From Mycoemilia scoparia (taxonomy: Eukaryota; Kickxellomycota; Kickxellomycetes; Kickxellales; Kickxellaceae), in NCBI GenBank assembly GCA_027575805.1, contig JANBPU010000133.1, forward strand, positions 1 to 43,860: a DNA stretch of 43,860 nt. The letters are read 5' to 3'. Made by a program: the position numbers and the translations under genes. Below, piece after piece: positions 32,090 through 43,059 of this stretch (positions are counted from its first letter, which is position 1; each line of letters opens with the position of its first letter). The notes under the pieces are model-generated. The model was not told the origin of the DNA. It searched no databases and was given only the letters and a program-made list of their open reading frames with translations.

Positions 32090-34906
32090 ATGAGCAACCA
32101 AGATAGATTTCTGCAATACAACGAGCAAGAAACCGACAGAGTACCTGCTCCAATCCAAACACTTACTGATCCGCCTACCCTGAATTTAGAGGATCTGGAG
32201 CCAATTCCATTTTCTACAAACCAGGTACCCGTTAGTTTCAGCTTTCCAGGCACAGCCAACATCACTGACAGCAGCAACCAAAGTAAGCTAGTGGCCAGTG
32301 CAAGTAACGATCAGCCCGAGTACATTGATTCTGGTTGGAGAGTCAGGCTTTGCCATGTCTTTGATACAGCACAAAGCGCCGATGCACCTATTTATATTCC
32401 TTCTTCAACTAGCGGTATTCAGACAGATAGAACCCAGATATACGAAAGGGTGCATTCATGGGTCAAAAGTAGACTGTGGCCTGAAGATAAGGATGCATTC
32501 ATACAGGTAGACTCGATCCAGGGACCACAATTTTGGTGTATGCCAACTTTTAAGCCTTTGAGTGGTTCTTCTCGACTGCTAATGAGACCGACTAGCAACA
32601 ACACTCGCGCAGAAAATAGTAGCTTTGCAAACTTTTACGGACAGCGTACTGGTCATCCACAGCAAAATGCATCAAATGACGAATCCGAAATCAGTGGTGA
32701 TGTAGCTACATTTGGCCATCACCTACCAAACACAGAGGAACCAGGCAATACAAATATCAATGATAATACGGCAACCAGTTTTGGAAACAGAGAGATTAAA
32801 GCGCTATTTGATACGCTGGTATCAAATGCTGAGTTGCCAAGCAGCAGTAATAATAATAACACGGCAAATAATTCGAGCATGCCCTCTGATTCTACAATTG
32901 GAACACACTCTGGCCTTTTGCTTACGCACCCATTTACCCATCCTGCCTTGGCGGCAACTGACCCGAGACACAAGATACCTTTTCATGAAACCATTGAGCT
33001 ACAAAATGCCACTAGCACTGATGCTGTTCGTGGTCTTTCACATAATATCATCACCATCCAAGATATCCGAGAACAGCTTAATGCCCAGCGCCAAAATGAG
33101 CAAACATTTATCCAAAACACACTAAATCCCGAAAATTTGGCTTATCCTTTCAGTATACCCACAGAAATATCACAGCCTTGTAATTTCGTCAGAATTCTGC
33201 CGAAATCAAGCGCTGATGTAACACATATCCTTGACCACTCTGTCGATGCATATGATGAAAGTGATAAGGAAAATGATGATAGCCATGGTTTGCCAAACAA
33301 AGAAGCAGAGTTACCTGGCAACTGGCAATTAAAAACACATGAGATAGCACAACACCCAGACCCAAACAACCACAACATGGATGATACTAACAGTACAGGA
33401 ATTTTTCGCAATTTCGAAAACCCTATTGCAATTGATAATAATAATATCAACACGGACATATTTTCTCCGCAAATACTATCACCACGGCCACGGTATAATG
33501 AAAACGTCGGAATATCCAACAGTTTAATAAACCAGGCAACAAGTGCATCCAATCAGGGTATGATAAGAGTGCCATGTATCAAGGCTCCAGGCGAGCTTTA
33601 TAAACCTGATGGCCACAGATGCAGATGCTGTTGTTGCCAAGATGAATCCGGAAAAAAATTATCAAAGAGGAGAAAGATTACAGGCGGCTCCTGTCCATTT
33701 TCCTTCGATTTTGATAAATTCTACTTGAATTTTCTTGACGTTATTATGATTGATCCGAATATAATGACCAGGATTTTGAATAATGACGATGATAACAATT
33801 TCAATAGTTCTGATGTAAACACTACTGTGATTGATAGGGGTAGTCAATATAAAAGAGTCGAAAAGGATTCTTGTAAATCATCACCAAAATTAATAGCCAA
33901 ATGCGACAATTCAAAATGCCATCAGGATCCTAGGTTCAAAAAAAGGTGTCAATTTTCGCTGAATTCTGACGAACATGTTGTTTCAACAACAGCATGGATA
34001 GAACGCTATAAAAGAATATTATCTCAAGGCAGATTTATCAATTTCCTTAGGCAAAATTCACTAAATAGCTTTAATGAGTGCGAGATGATTTTTAGGGATA
34101 TCCAATATTGTATGTATCGGTATGAGCCAGGAAATTCTTCAAGCTTCGAGTTGTTTATCCAAATAAGAGGCGAAGGAGAGCACCCTAAAAACGACAGGAG
34201 TATAGAGGATTGCCCATCAAATGGATTAACAGCCACCGAAGTGTTTAGATATAAATCCCTGATCTACAATAAATTCAAGGATTTAAATAACCGTTACTAC
34301 AGAAATAAACCACTCAAATTTTGGAATTTTCAACAAATTAGCCTCAGTGATACCAGAAATATTACTACTGCTACCACTACTACTAATAATGGTATTAATA
34401 ACAATGGTAGGGATGCTAGTAGTGGTTGTGACTCGATAGAAGTAGAAATACTAAAAACTATTCTAAACTACGCACATATTACCGATAAGAACAACATCAT
34501 AATCGAGTCAACTAAAAACAAGCTACTATCGGTAAATAAGAATATTATTAAAAAAATAATTACTGGAAACAATGACTATAATTCCAGTCGTAGTGATAGC
34601 GATGGAACAAGAAAAAGCGTAAGGATACAAAATCTAGCAACGGTCGGAACGTCAGATAGCATATCCAGATCTCAGCCACAGGAAATGTATACGGATAAAT
34701 TAGGTTCAGCCAGAGAATTCCTAACAAACAAAAATTATAGATATCTGCGTAAATTGGATGCAAATGCAACTGAACCAAGCTACCATGATTTGGTATTTAA
34801 TGAAGGTGCTTCGAACAAAAATCTGATTTTTAGCTGTAAACAGGTATTTGTGTTGCTTTTGCTTGAAGCTATCAGGCTTGTTTCTCTGGAAAAGCCGCGA
34901 ACTTGA
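32090..34906 (+). CDS. Asn/Ser-rich 938-residue orphan protein with Cys-rich basic segment
   Basis: One long frame, start at the first ATG (MSNQDRFLQYNEQETDRVPA). Low-complexity Asn/Ser tracts cover much of residues 190-450 and 730-850. More structured parts are GWRVRLCHVFDTAQSADAPI with ERVHSWVKSRLW (about 80-150), a Cys-rich patch RCRCCCCQDESGKKLSKRRK (about 508-528), and WIERYKRILSQGRFINFLRQ with CMYRYEPGNSSSFELFIQ (about 630-690). More cysteines follow at KCDNSKCHQDPRFKKRC. Basic KRRK could be a nuclear signal, and clustered Cys might bind metal, so a regulatory nuclear protein is conceivable; that is a guess. The hydrophobic last 20 residues (VFVLLLLEAIRLVSLEK) follow CAG|GTATTT and may be intron read-through. 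Family not recognised. Confidence 0.75.
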   Translation: MSNQDRFLQYNEQETDRVPAPIQTLTDPPTLNLEDLEPIPFSTNQVPVSFSFPGTANITDSSNQSKLVASASNDQPEYIDSGWRVRLCHVFDTAQSADAPIYIPSSTSGIQTDRTQIYERVHSWVKSRLWPEDKDAFIQVDSIQGPQFWCMPTFKPLSGSSRLLMRPTSNNTRAENSSFANFYGQRTGHPQQNASNDESEISGDVATFGHHLPNTEEPGNTNINDNTATSFGNREIKALFDTLVSNAELPSSSNNNNTANNSSMPSDSTIGTHSGLLLTHPFTHPALAATDPRHKIPFHETIELQNATSTDAVRGLSHNIITIQDIREQLNAQRQNEQTFIQNTLNPENLAYPFSIPTEISQPCNFVRILPKSSADVTHILDHSVDAYDESDKENDDSHGLPNKEAELPGNWQLKTHEIAQHPDPNNHNMDDTNSTGIFRNFENPIAIDNNNINTDIFSPQILSPRPRYNENVGISNSLINQATSASNQGMIRVPCIKAPGELYKPDGHRCRCCCCQDESGKKLSKRRKITGGSCPFSFDFDKFYLNFLDVIMIDPNIMTRILNNDDDNNFNSSDVNTTVIDRGSQYKRVEKDSCKSSPKLIAKCDNSKCHQDPRFKKRCQFSLNSDEHVVSTTAWIERYKRILSQGRFINFLRQNSLNSFNECEMIFRDIQYCMYRYEPGNSSSFELFIQIRGEGEHPKNDRSIEDCPSNGLTATEVFRYKSLIYNKFKDLNNRYYRNKPLKFWNFQQISLSDTRNITTATTTTNNGINNNGRDASSGCDSIEVEILKTILNYAHITDKNNIIIESTKNKLLSVNKNIIKKIITGNNDYNSSRSDSDGTRKSVRIQNLATVGTSDSISRSQPQEMYTDKLGSAREFLTNKNYRYLRKLDANATEPSYHDLVFNEGASNKNLIFSCKQVFVLLLLEAIRLVSLEKPRT

Positions 34907-35084
34907 AAATTCGTTTACTTCCCACGAAAATTGTCTCTAGAACATATTTTTAGTATTGACCTGATTCTCTTTAATACCAAAGGATTGTATTTAAATATTT
35001 ATATATATCACATGAAATTTAACTCTATATAGCACTATAACTCCCCTTTAGTAATTTTAAAGAGTTTATTCATTTGGTGGGATT

Positions 35085-35215
35085 TCACTAGAGATCAAGC
35101 ATGTTGTAGGTAGAAGTCAGCCCTCAGATTTTAGCTCAACCACAAGCCATTTGCTATACAGCTGCTCCTTGGGATCCATTTTGCTTAAGGCATTGTGTTA
35201 ACTTTAACCATTTGA
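35085..35215 (+). repeat. Dispersed repeat D, copy 3
   Basis: GTAGGTAGAAGTCAGCCCTC, AGATTTTAGCTCAACC and GGATCCATTTTGCTTAAGGC align with the copies at 17289 and 30800. Confidence 0.6.
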
Positions 35216-35474
35216 AACTCTCGGTCTTACACGCTAATGTAATTTTTAATCCAATATGTATATATAAAAATAAAACAGTGATCTCAAAAGTATGCTCTTT
35301 AAAGGTTTAGAAAAAGATTAACTAATATAACCAGAAACTGAATTTGAATCTGGAAGTATGCAGATGTACATAATCCGTGCATCAAATCCATTAAAAATGT
35401 CTCAAAGAGCCTTTATAACACTAATCCACTAACTAGCCAACAAATAAAATAGGTCTATTTGGGTATACCTTAAC

Positions 35475-35595
35475 CATATGGGTAGTTATTTTTGAAGGGT
35501 GAATATTACTAGTAAAACTGGATATTCATTTGGCTGTGATTCCACCTATAATTGTTGGCCGCGAAAAGATACCCTTTAAAAATAACCATACATAT
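35475..35595. mobile_element. MITE-like element, type B in reverse orientation
   Basis: 121 bp. The left end CATATGGGTAGTTATTTTTG is identical to the left end at 7845. The right end is ACCCTTTAAAAATAACCATA. The interior CATTTGGCTGTGATT and CCTATAAT is the reverse complement of the type B core. Confidence 0.75.
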
Positions 35596-36103
35596 TATTA
35601 ATACAAGAGAGCAAAGGGTTAAAGCAATTTTAATTGGATTATTCTAATATTTGATTACATAAAGGCCAATCATTCCCTCCAATAATACACTACAATATTC
35701 ATTGGAACTAAAAACCATAAAAACACGAGCAGCAGCAGCACCAAAAGAAATCCATTCGAAATGGAATAAAGAATGTAATATAAAGTCCTCCATTCTTACA
35801 AATAGACAAAAGCAGTAAGTAATATAGTAACAAAGCGAGTCTAATTCCAAATTAAAGAGATTTTCGCACAAAAGCCATAACTCTTTGTTGGAGATAACGC
35901 CATGCATATTTCATCCATGTATTTAAGTGTGCATGATGTGGGAATGGCTAAAATAGTTAAACAGCAAGGTTAGATAAAATACTTGGAATAGTAATTTTTT
36001 GAGAGTAGAGCAGCATTCACGAATACAATAAATTTATATCGATTAAAAAGGGATGGACTATTGCATATTTTAGGAAAGATTGATTCACGGCCACATAACC
36101 CAT

Positions 36104-36138
36104 CCATCCATCCATTCATTCATTCATTTATTTATTTG
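36104..36138 (+). repeat. Tetranucleotide microsatellite
   Basis: (CATC)n passing into (CATT)n and (TTTA)n, with stepwise base changes typical of replication slippage. Confidence 0.8.
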
Positions 36139-37167
36139 CAATGTTGGCCAATTTGTTGTTGGGGTCGAGGTTTCAAAGCGCAAATAACTAGATGACAAAT
36201 CATAACAAGTAATAACTGTTGTTTAAAAGTCGAAAATTATAAAATGGATGTAATATTACTGACAAACACTAATACAATACAATCTAGTAAGTATTAGTGC
36301 AACAGCTACTACAATGGATAAATTTGCAGAATGTGTCTTTTACTAAATCATATATATGTGTGTGTGTGGATATGTGGGGTAGGTATTTGGTAAGATGATA
36401 TATATGACAAATAAACTGGATAGAATACAGTTTCTATACAGCCTTGAAGATTGGCGAATGTAATCGCCATAGCCATAGCTGTGGTGGGGAATCTTTGTTA
36501 AACATCATCACGATCTATTGAGCTTACTATTATATAAATTGTTTGATAGACTATAGGAAATAAACGAGTTAAATCCTAATAGCCCAAATTTCTAGTATAT
36601 AAATACAATAACAAACAATGTGAAATGTTCAAGAGGATATATTTGAATGAGCGGAGCTTTTATCGCCCCAAAAAACAAATTGAAAAGCACCAAAATTATT
36701 CTATCTATGTCTCTCTCTTGGTCTCTACAAGCACGAGTTAGTAAAAGTAGTGGAGATGTGCAAATTAATATGAATAAATCCAAACTAAACAATAAATAAC
36801 AATAACCTCTAGCTGGCTACACAGAATTGCGCTTTCCATTTATCACTGTCAAAATTGTCACAATACATGTCTAGGTTTACATATGATAGTTGTTTCTTGT
36901 TTAATGTATGGGGTAACCCCACAACCCCACAAATACAAACGCTGACACACAGACATACAGAACTGGCTAGCTAGCTAGCTGACTAGTTAGATGTTGTCGG
37001 ACTAACAAGATATATGGAGGTACAAAGATTCATTGCTGACAAGAGCCAAGTTGGCTTTTTGTAACAGTTGGCATAATAGTAGTGGTAGCAGTTCACAAAA
37101 GTAAGCGCCCAATAGACATTGTAACTCAACATCCATTTTGGTTATCTGTGAGAGAGTACATTTACAT

Positions 37168-37320
37168 GGCTAGTTCTCCACCAAAAGGGAACAGACTGAT
37201 ACCTTCGCGCATTCCCTGCAGGTCAGCCCATAGGCTATGCATTTTAGCTTTAATCTCAGTGATGATTGGCTGATGTCCAGGGGAATATTCTAGTACCCTT
37301 CAGAGAAGACCGTCAAATGT
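37168..37320 (-). repeat. Dispersed repeat C, copy 2 (protein-like relic)
   Basis: On the minus strand an open frame reads EYSPGHQPIITEIKAKMHSL followed by WADLQGMREGISLFPFGGEL, ending in TAA. One TGA interrupts it upstream, after NEMCEPHTFDGLL (to about 37380). This is the best preserved of the three C copies and looks like the remains of a real protein-coding gene or element. No family recognised. Confidence 0.6.
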
Positions 37321-39508
37321 GTGTGGCTCACACATCTCATTGACTCCACACAGATTCGACCAGCACAGCACAATCACGCAGGGCCAGCTTATGTACTATC
37401 CTGCTATAACAAGTGTAGTACAGGTTTGATGTGTGATTGGCCAGAGTGTTGGGCGGTCTGGAGTTGGTGTAACAACAATGGGGCGGGGCTCACACATAAA
37501 TGGGAGCAGCAGCAAAGGGAAGGAGGAAGAGGCGCCGCGCGCGCGTGGTCAAGCAGATGTGTATTGTGCCTTGGTGGGTGGTCCAACGCATGTATCTTTG
37601 TATCTAACTGCATGGCTCCGCAAAGTTACAGAGGAGTCGGAAGGAAGAGGAACGCGTGGATGGGATTGAATATGCCAGTTGTGTAGAGGCATAGGCATAA
37701 GGTTTTTGTACATTCTTAAGGGATTTAGTGACTATAATGGCAATTAGGCCTACAGATTCACGAATGCGTGAGTCTGGCTACAATGCCAGTATTAAGAATG
37801 ATGATGAAGGTGGTGATAACACCCGCATTGTCTACAGAAATTGAGCCAAGGGTGAAATGCCTTTTTATAAAAGAACCGCAAAGGAGCCCTTATTTCAGGT
37901 GTTGGCCAAGTTTTCCCTCTTTTATATAAATCTTTCTAAACTGCCATTTCGTCCTGCTCTTTCTTTCTAAGCTCTCTTTTTGTTTGTCTGCGCGAACATA
38001 TTAAAGTACTAGGCTATCGTTTTCTTTGGTTGAAAGACCATTATACACGTTATTATATACACCAATCTCTGGTAAGTGTTTAAGGGGCAAAGTTGACTTC
38101 TTTAATCTCTACTTCGCTTTCTCTTTGGTTCTTTCTTGAGATTGGCTTTAAAGAGTGTCCATTCCTTTCCCCTCCTTCTCTTTTGCCCTTTTACCCTTGG
38201 CTTGGTCTTTGAGAGACCTCTTCTTCTTCCCTTTTCTCAAACCAGCCGCTTACCCAATTTTCAAAGGGCCCTTGCTGGCTAGCTAGCTAGCTCGGTGGTT
38301 GTGTCTGGGCGATTGATTTTGGATTCTCCCTTTGGCCCTTTATTCATATTTTTCAAAAGTCTTTGTTGTAAACAAAGCAAGAGAGCCATGCAGTATCATC
38401 ATAGGCGATAGCAAGTTTGGTTTCCTAGAACAGAACTCTATTTCTGCCTGTGTATCATTACTACTTCCTTGACAGCTTGACAACGACACGTAGCTAAAGA
38501 CCCATTAATCATAGCCTTCTTTTGACCACGGCTTCTGGTGTATGTTGGCCCTGCTTTGGATTGTAAATCTCCAAACAGCTTTGCGTTTGGCACCATAACC
38601 TGCTTGGTGGCGTTGCTAGCTTTTGGATTCTCTTCCTTCTCAGGTCCTTTAAAAGCATTAGCCAGGCTCAATCTTACGACGCCACCATATATTTTTTGTC
38701 GTTTCAAGCCTCTCTATTCTTTTTAGCATTCTATATTAGGGTCTCTTGTTCCTGTCCTCTCAAAGCCCTTCCTTATTACCACTTCTCTATCATTGCTTAG
38801 ATATCTAAATCTTTTCCCTTTCATTTGAGCCAACAATAGAGTCTTATCTTCTCAATTTGTTTTTGCTCTCAAGCCTCTCTTCTCATACTACACCAACAGC
38901 GTTGATTGTGTATAAAGAAGAAAGACAACTACTCATATCAATACTCTTGCATTGGCTATATCCACACCACAACACATACGCCCTTTTTTGCAGTTACTAC
39001 TGCTGCACTGGCCTAGCTACATTCATATACTCAGAGTGATCTATTGCCAAAACCTCCTCACTCTCTTTACTACTACTACCACCATCTTTCACATCAACAA
39101 TATATATTCCTTTTGATTCATATATTGCACTCTCTTTGACAATTTCACTAAACCAATTTTTACTACTAAAATCTTATTACTGCAACCTTTGCCGGTGTAT
39201 ACTTTTCTAGTACGCTCATACACGCTTCTGCTCATCACAACCAAATCGAGACAGACAAGTAGCCTGCAGAACAATAGCAATAATAACACAATAATCGTAC
39301 ATTGATTGATCACAGTTTTGTATTCTTTGCTTCCTAAAATTCTCGTGACTCTCCTGCTCATCCAATACCACTAAAACAAAACCACACAAACTTCAGTGAT
39401 CTCAGACCAACCCTTTCTTTCGTTCTTTTCAATATACATTCTCACCTCACTTCATTTATACTACTACCATCTATTTGATACGCGCAAGAAAGAGCAACAA
39501 GATACAAA
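37321..39508. other. Promoter and leader region of the septin gene
   Basis: Contains a GC-rich patch (GGCGCCGCGCGCGCGTGG at about 37532), a TATATAAA at 37923, and then more than 1 kb of strongly pyrimidine-rich plus strand. A donor GTAAGTG at 38072 and an acceptor CCTTTTTTGCAG ending at 38993 could bound a 922-bp intron in the 5' UTR. A second (GCTA)n tract is at 38277-38292. No coding sequence supported. Confidence 0.4.
37923..37930 (+). promoter_or_regulatory. TATA box candidate for the septin gene
   Basis: TATATAAA followed by pyrimidine-rich DNA with transcription-start character. It would imply a long leader, about 1.5 kb if unspliced. Confidence 0.3.
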
Positions 39509-42112
39509 ATGCCAATATACAACAACTATACTCGTTCGACTCACAGCAAAGATATGCGCGAAGCCGCTCGCACATTATCGAGGTACAGACGCGCTCCTGA
39601 GATGATTACAATAATGGCTGTAGGCCATGCTAATACGGGAAAAAGTACATATCTGCAGTCATTCTGTGACACATTCTCCAAGGCTCGTCTAAAGTCGGAG
39701 TCCCTTGATGATACGCCAATTGTGGCAAACAACAATACCAAGGACGATAAGTCTAGCATCAATACCAGCGGCAATACCAATAATGACTATGCTTCATTTG
39801 ACTCATCATCATATCATCCTAGCAACAGCAACAATACAGGCCGTGGCCGCCGCTATACAAACGACATCGATAATATCGGTGGTACTGGTATTAAACGCGA
39901 CATGCATTGTTTGTTCGACGTAACCAGCCCAACAAAATCACTTACTTCTCGTACATTACTCGTGAAAGATCAGATTACCGGAAACAAGCGTCATATCAAA
40001 TTCATCGACACTCCTGGATTTGAACCCGACAGCCCCGAAAAAACCCAGAGAATCGTCAAGCAGATTGTCGACCATATTGAGTGGCAGTATGACAGGCATT
40101 TGCGCGAGGAACTTAAGGTCCGCAGACAGCGTCATTCTACTGTCCAGATGGTCCATGTCATCTTGTATTTTGTCTCTCCACCTATGCTAAACGCTGACAA
40201 TATTAGTCGCCGCAATGGTGGTGGCGGCAAAATCAGATCGGCTACTGACCTGTTTTCAAGAGATGACATCGAGGTCATGACTCAGCTTTCTAAGCGCGCC
40301 AATGTCATCCCTGTTATTGGCAAATCCGATACCTTGAGCCTAGCTGATCGTAAGATTATCCAGAACGGTAAATTGTTTTCAAAGCTTGCCAAGGAGTATC
40401 CAGATCTGAAGCTGTATAACTTCAATGTCAATCCAGATATTGAGGAACCAGAAACCCCGGGCGGTATGCTTAAGCCCATGAATCCCACTATTACTGACCA
40501 GAGTGGCAACACCAATACCGAAGGCAATAATGGTGGCGCCAATGCCGATGGCGCTTCTGTAATCAACAGCGCTGTGGATGGCGACGATGGATACAGATAT
40601 AGCGAAAATCGCAACATCAACGGATATGATCGGAATGATGACGACGACGAGGAAGTTGCCAGTAGATTAAAGCAAGAACGCATGAGCTTGCTTGATGCCA
40701 CCAGAGATCCAAACGATGATCTTCCTCCATCTCTCCAAAACGCTCTTTTGAAGCAGACTCCCTTCTTGCTGGTTGGAAGCGAACACGTATCTGAATACCA
40801 GAATGCCCTTTTGGATATGGTTGAATACAATACTACTGATTTCAATCTTCAGCTCATGCGTCGCGAGTATCTTGATAAGCCACGTGGACTTGAGGACTCC
40901 AACCTCGACCCCAATGTTTCTGATGATGCTGGCTCTCCCGCTGCTGCTGCACGCCATTTGGGCAAACTCCAGATGCAAGCTAATAATGGTGTCAACAGCC
41001 GTAGCAACTCTCCTTCGTCTGCTGCTTCGTCATCTCCAAGATCTCGTATTCCTTCACGTAAATTCATGTCTCGAAGTGGGACTCCTGGCTGGAGACCAAA
41101 GTCCAGAGTGATTTTTGATGGACACAACCCCGCCGATGTCCTTGAGCCAAATGTTCCTAGTGATGGTCCTAACATGACTATCGAACGTAATGGATACAAG
41201 GAAAATGTGTTTTTGGGTAGAAAATTCGCTTACGGTGAAATCCATCTCATGAATCCTGAGCATGCTGACTTTGCTTTGCTCAGAGCTATTCTCATTGATT
41301 CGCACTTGCAGTCTCTCAGGGACTGGACTTTGGAATTCCATTATGAGAACTATCGTACCTATGTCATGTGCCAGAACCCTCAGATTAGTGAAAATCCTGA
41401 AGCCATGGCAACTCTGTCGGCCATTGGAATGGAAAAGGCAAATCGTCGGAGTATGAGACGAAGCTTGTCGGTTAAGCGACCGGCTCAGTTCCAGAAAATC
41501 AAGGACAATAATAATCAGAGGATTAGCAGAATGATGATGATGGCGTCTGGTGCTAATACTGGAGGAGGAGGAGGAGGAAAGAATCAGAACCTCTTCTATA
41601 CTGCTAGCAATAACGACGACGGCAAGAGTCATACATCATCAAAGAAACAAGGTGCATCTTCAGCTGCTTCAATTTCTGACAATAACAGTCATTCGGCTTA
41701 TTCCAATTTGAACTTCTCCGAAAATAACGAGGAGTTCAATCGTCAGTTGAATGAGAACTACAACTTTAAGCACAAGTATAAGCAGTACCATCCAGTTGGG
41801 CCAAGAAGTGGTCGTTCGAGTTCAGGTTCAGCCGATGAAAGCAATAGTGGTGGTAGTGTTAGAGCTTCACCACAAACTCAAGCCAAAAGCGTTTCTCCTA
41901 AAATGAGCGCGGCACCAGCAGCTAGTGAGGGTCATTTATTTACCTCAAAGAAGTCTAAGCAAGCTGGAAGTGGTAAAAACACACCTCTTTATGGCTCACC
42001 TAATGGAAGCAGCACTGGTCTTAACCAGCGTAGTTTTGAGAAGCCTAAGGCCAAGAATCTACTTGAGTCGTTTACTGGATCACTATTGAAGCACCGTAAC
42101 AAACACAAGTAA
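39509..42112 (+). CDS. Large divergent septin-family GTPase
   Basis: 867 residues, single exon. P-loop GHANTGKST at 39-47, G3 DTPGF at 167, and G4 GKSD at 271 where most septins have AKAD. The septin unique element is recognisable near 576-616 (GEIHLMNPEHADFALLRAIL, then SHLQSLRDWTLEFHYENYR). Septins polymerise into filaments at the bud neck, septum or hyphal tip and act as scaffolds. Typical septins are 350-550 residues. The excess here is in Asn/Asp/Ser-rich inserts at about 60-130 (between P-loop and switch), 325-400 and 470-545, plus a Ser/Gly/Asn-rich tail from 640 that replaces the usual coiled coil. The start is the only ATG before the P-loop that keeps the polybasic-like stretch RYRR. 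GTPase activity is uncertain given the changed G4. Confidence 0.9.
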   Translation: MPIYNNYTRSTHSKDMREAARTLSRYRRAPEMITIMAVGHANTGKSTYLQSFCDTFSKARLKSESLDDTPIVANNNTKDDKSSINTSGNTNNDYASFDSSSYHPSNSNNTGRGRRYTNDIDNIGGTGIKRDMHCLFDVTSPTKSLTSRTLLVKDQITGNKRHIKFIDTPGFEPDSPEKTQRIVKQIVDHIEWQYDRHLREELKVRRQRHSTVQMVHVILYFVSPPMLNADNISRRNGGGGKIRSATDLFSRDDIEVMTQLSKRANVIPVIGKSDTLSLADRKIIQNGKLFSKLAKEYPDLKLYNFNVNPDIEEPETPGGMLKPMNPTITDQSGNTNTEGNNGGANADGASVINSAVDGDDGYRYSENRNINGYDRNDDDDEEVASRLKQERMSLLDATRDPNDDLPPSLQNALLKQTPFLLVGSEHVSEYQNALLDMVEYNTTDFNLQLMRREYLDKPRGLEDSNLDPNVSDDAGSPAAAARHLGKLQMQANNGVNSRSNSPSSAASSSPRSRIPSRKFMSRSGTPGWRPKSRVIFDGHNPADVLEPNVPSDGPNMTIERNGYKENVFLGRKFAYGEIHLMNPEHADFALLRAILIDSHLQSLRDWTLEFHYENYRTYVMCQNPQISENPEAMATLSAIGMEKANRRSMRRSLSVKRPAQFQKIKDNNNQRISRMMMMASGANTGGGGGGKNQNLFYTASNNDDGKSHTSSKKQGASSAASISDNNSHSAYSNLNFSENNEEFNRQLNENYNFKHKYKQYHPVGPRSGRSSSGSADESNSGGSVRASPQTQAKSVSPKMSAAPAASEGHLFTSKKSKQAGSGKNTPLYGSPNGSSTGLNQRSFEKPKAKNLLESFTGSLLKHRNKHK

Positions 42113-42602
42113 TGAACTTTGTCTTTCTGCTTCGTCCGTCCATCCGTATATGAAAATACCTTTATGTAATCTAATGCCGAGATGGTGGTGCTCAAGATGT
42201 ATTAGCTCTATGCTCACTAGCTCTCACACACTTTTATTTAACGAAACATCAACTACAATTTGTTTTAACGACCAATTTTTAACGACCCCCCCCCTCCTCT
42301 TTCCTTTATTTACAACTCTTTTATTTATCGTCTGCGAACTGTTATCATGATTTTTATTTTTACTATAAAACTGACTATTTTTTAACGACCCTTACAACTT
42401 TTCTAGCTTCTCCCCTCCTTCCTCTTTATTTCTCTCAATCAGGATGTGTGCGACTCCTATTTTTTCGTTCCTACTTTCACTATTATTACTATAGTATTAT
42501 TATTTTTCTTTCATTTCATTTTCATACACATTGTTTTTTATTTTCCATTCTATTTTTGTTATTTCTTATTTTAAACAAATACACATCATTCACAAAAATA
42601 TT

Positions 42603-42706
42603 CATGTGGGAGATATTTTTGAAGAGTACATTTTGGAAGCCAAAGATTATAGACGCAATCACAGTCAAATGTGTGACCGCAGTTGATTAGCAAATGTTCA
42701 CATGGG
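42603..42706 (+). mobile_element. MITE-like element, type B
   Basis: CATGTGGGAGATATTTTTGA start, core TTTTGGAAGCCAAAGATTAT and AGACGCAATCACAGTCAAAT. The core matches 7955-8077 with scattered substitutions, so this is an older copy. Confidence 0.65.
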
Positions 42707-42775
42707 TAGCTTATTTTTGAGAAGGCTAATTCTTTCTAGTAAGCTAGTGTCAACCTGCATACTGGCTAAGCCTAT
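42701..42775 (+). mobile_element. MITE-like element, type A, right end lost
   Basis: CATGGGTAGCTTATTTTTGA left end, then GGCTAATTCTTTCTAGTAAG and GCATACTGG. It directly follows a type B element, repeating the A-B adjacency seen at 7845-8077 in opposite order. Confidence 0.5.
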
Positions 42776-43059
42776 ATTCTCTTTCATATCCAATCGGAGA
42801 ATCGCAGTTAGGCCTCAGGCCTTCACTGAATAGTGGGATATGGCCCTTTGGGGCCACATATGGCTTTTAATTTTCTTTTCAAATATGTATTTTTCACTAT
42901 TCCTAGCCCCCTATCCCTGAAGAAGTCGCATGGGCAACTTTTCAAGCAATCATGGGATGGGAAATAAATAATAAAGAAAACAAATAAAATAAAATGAAGT
43001 AATTCAAGGGGGTTAACCCACTATTTTTTTGACTTTCGGCCAAACCTTTTATGATAATT

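Larger units (their letters stand above)
34907..37167. other. Repeat-rich spacer
   Basis: No gene is supported. It holds dispersed repeat D copy 3, a MITE, a tetranucleotide microsatellite (CATC/CATT)n at 36104-36138, (GT)n at about 36357, and a GCTA repeat at 36964-36980. Short frames show no coding character. Confidence 0.55.

Noticed and set aside
37321..37686. 121-codon plus-strand ORF rich in Trp, Cys and Arg
   Set aside because: It overlaps the minus-strand relic C and the GC-rich patch. Composition is odd for a protein and no splice or promoter signal accompanies it.
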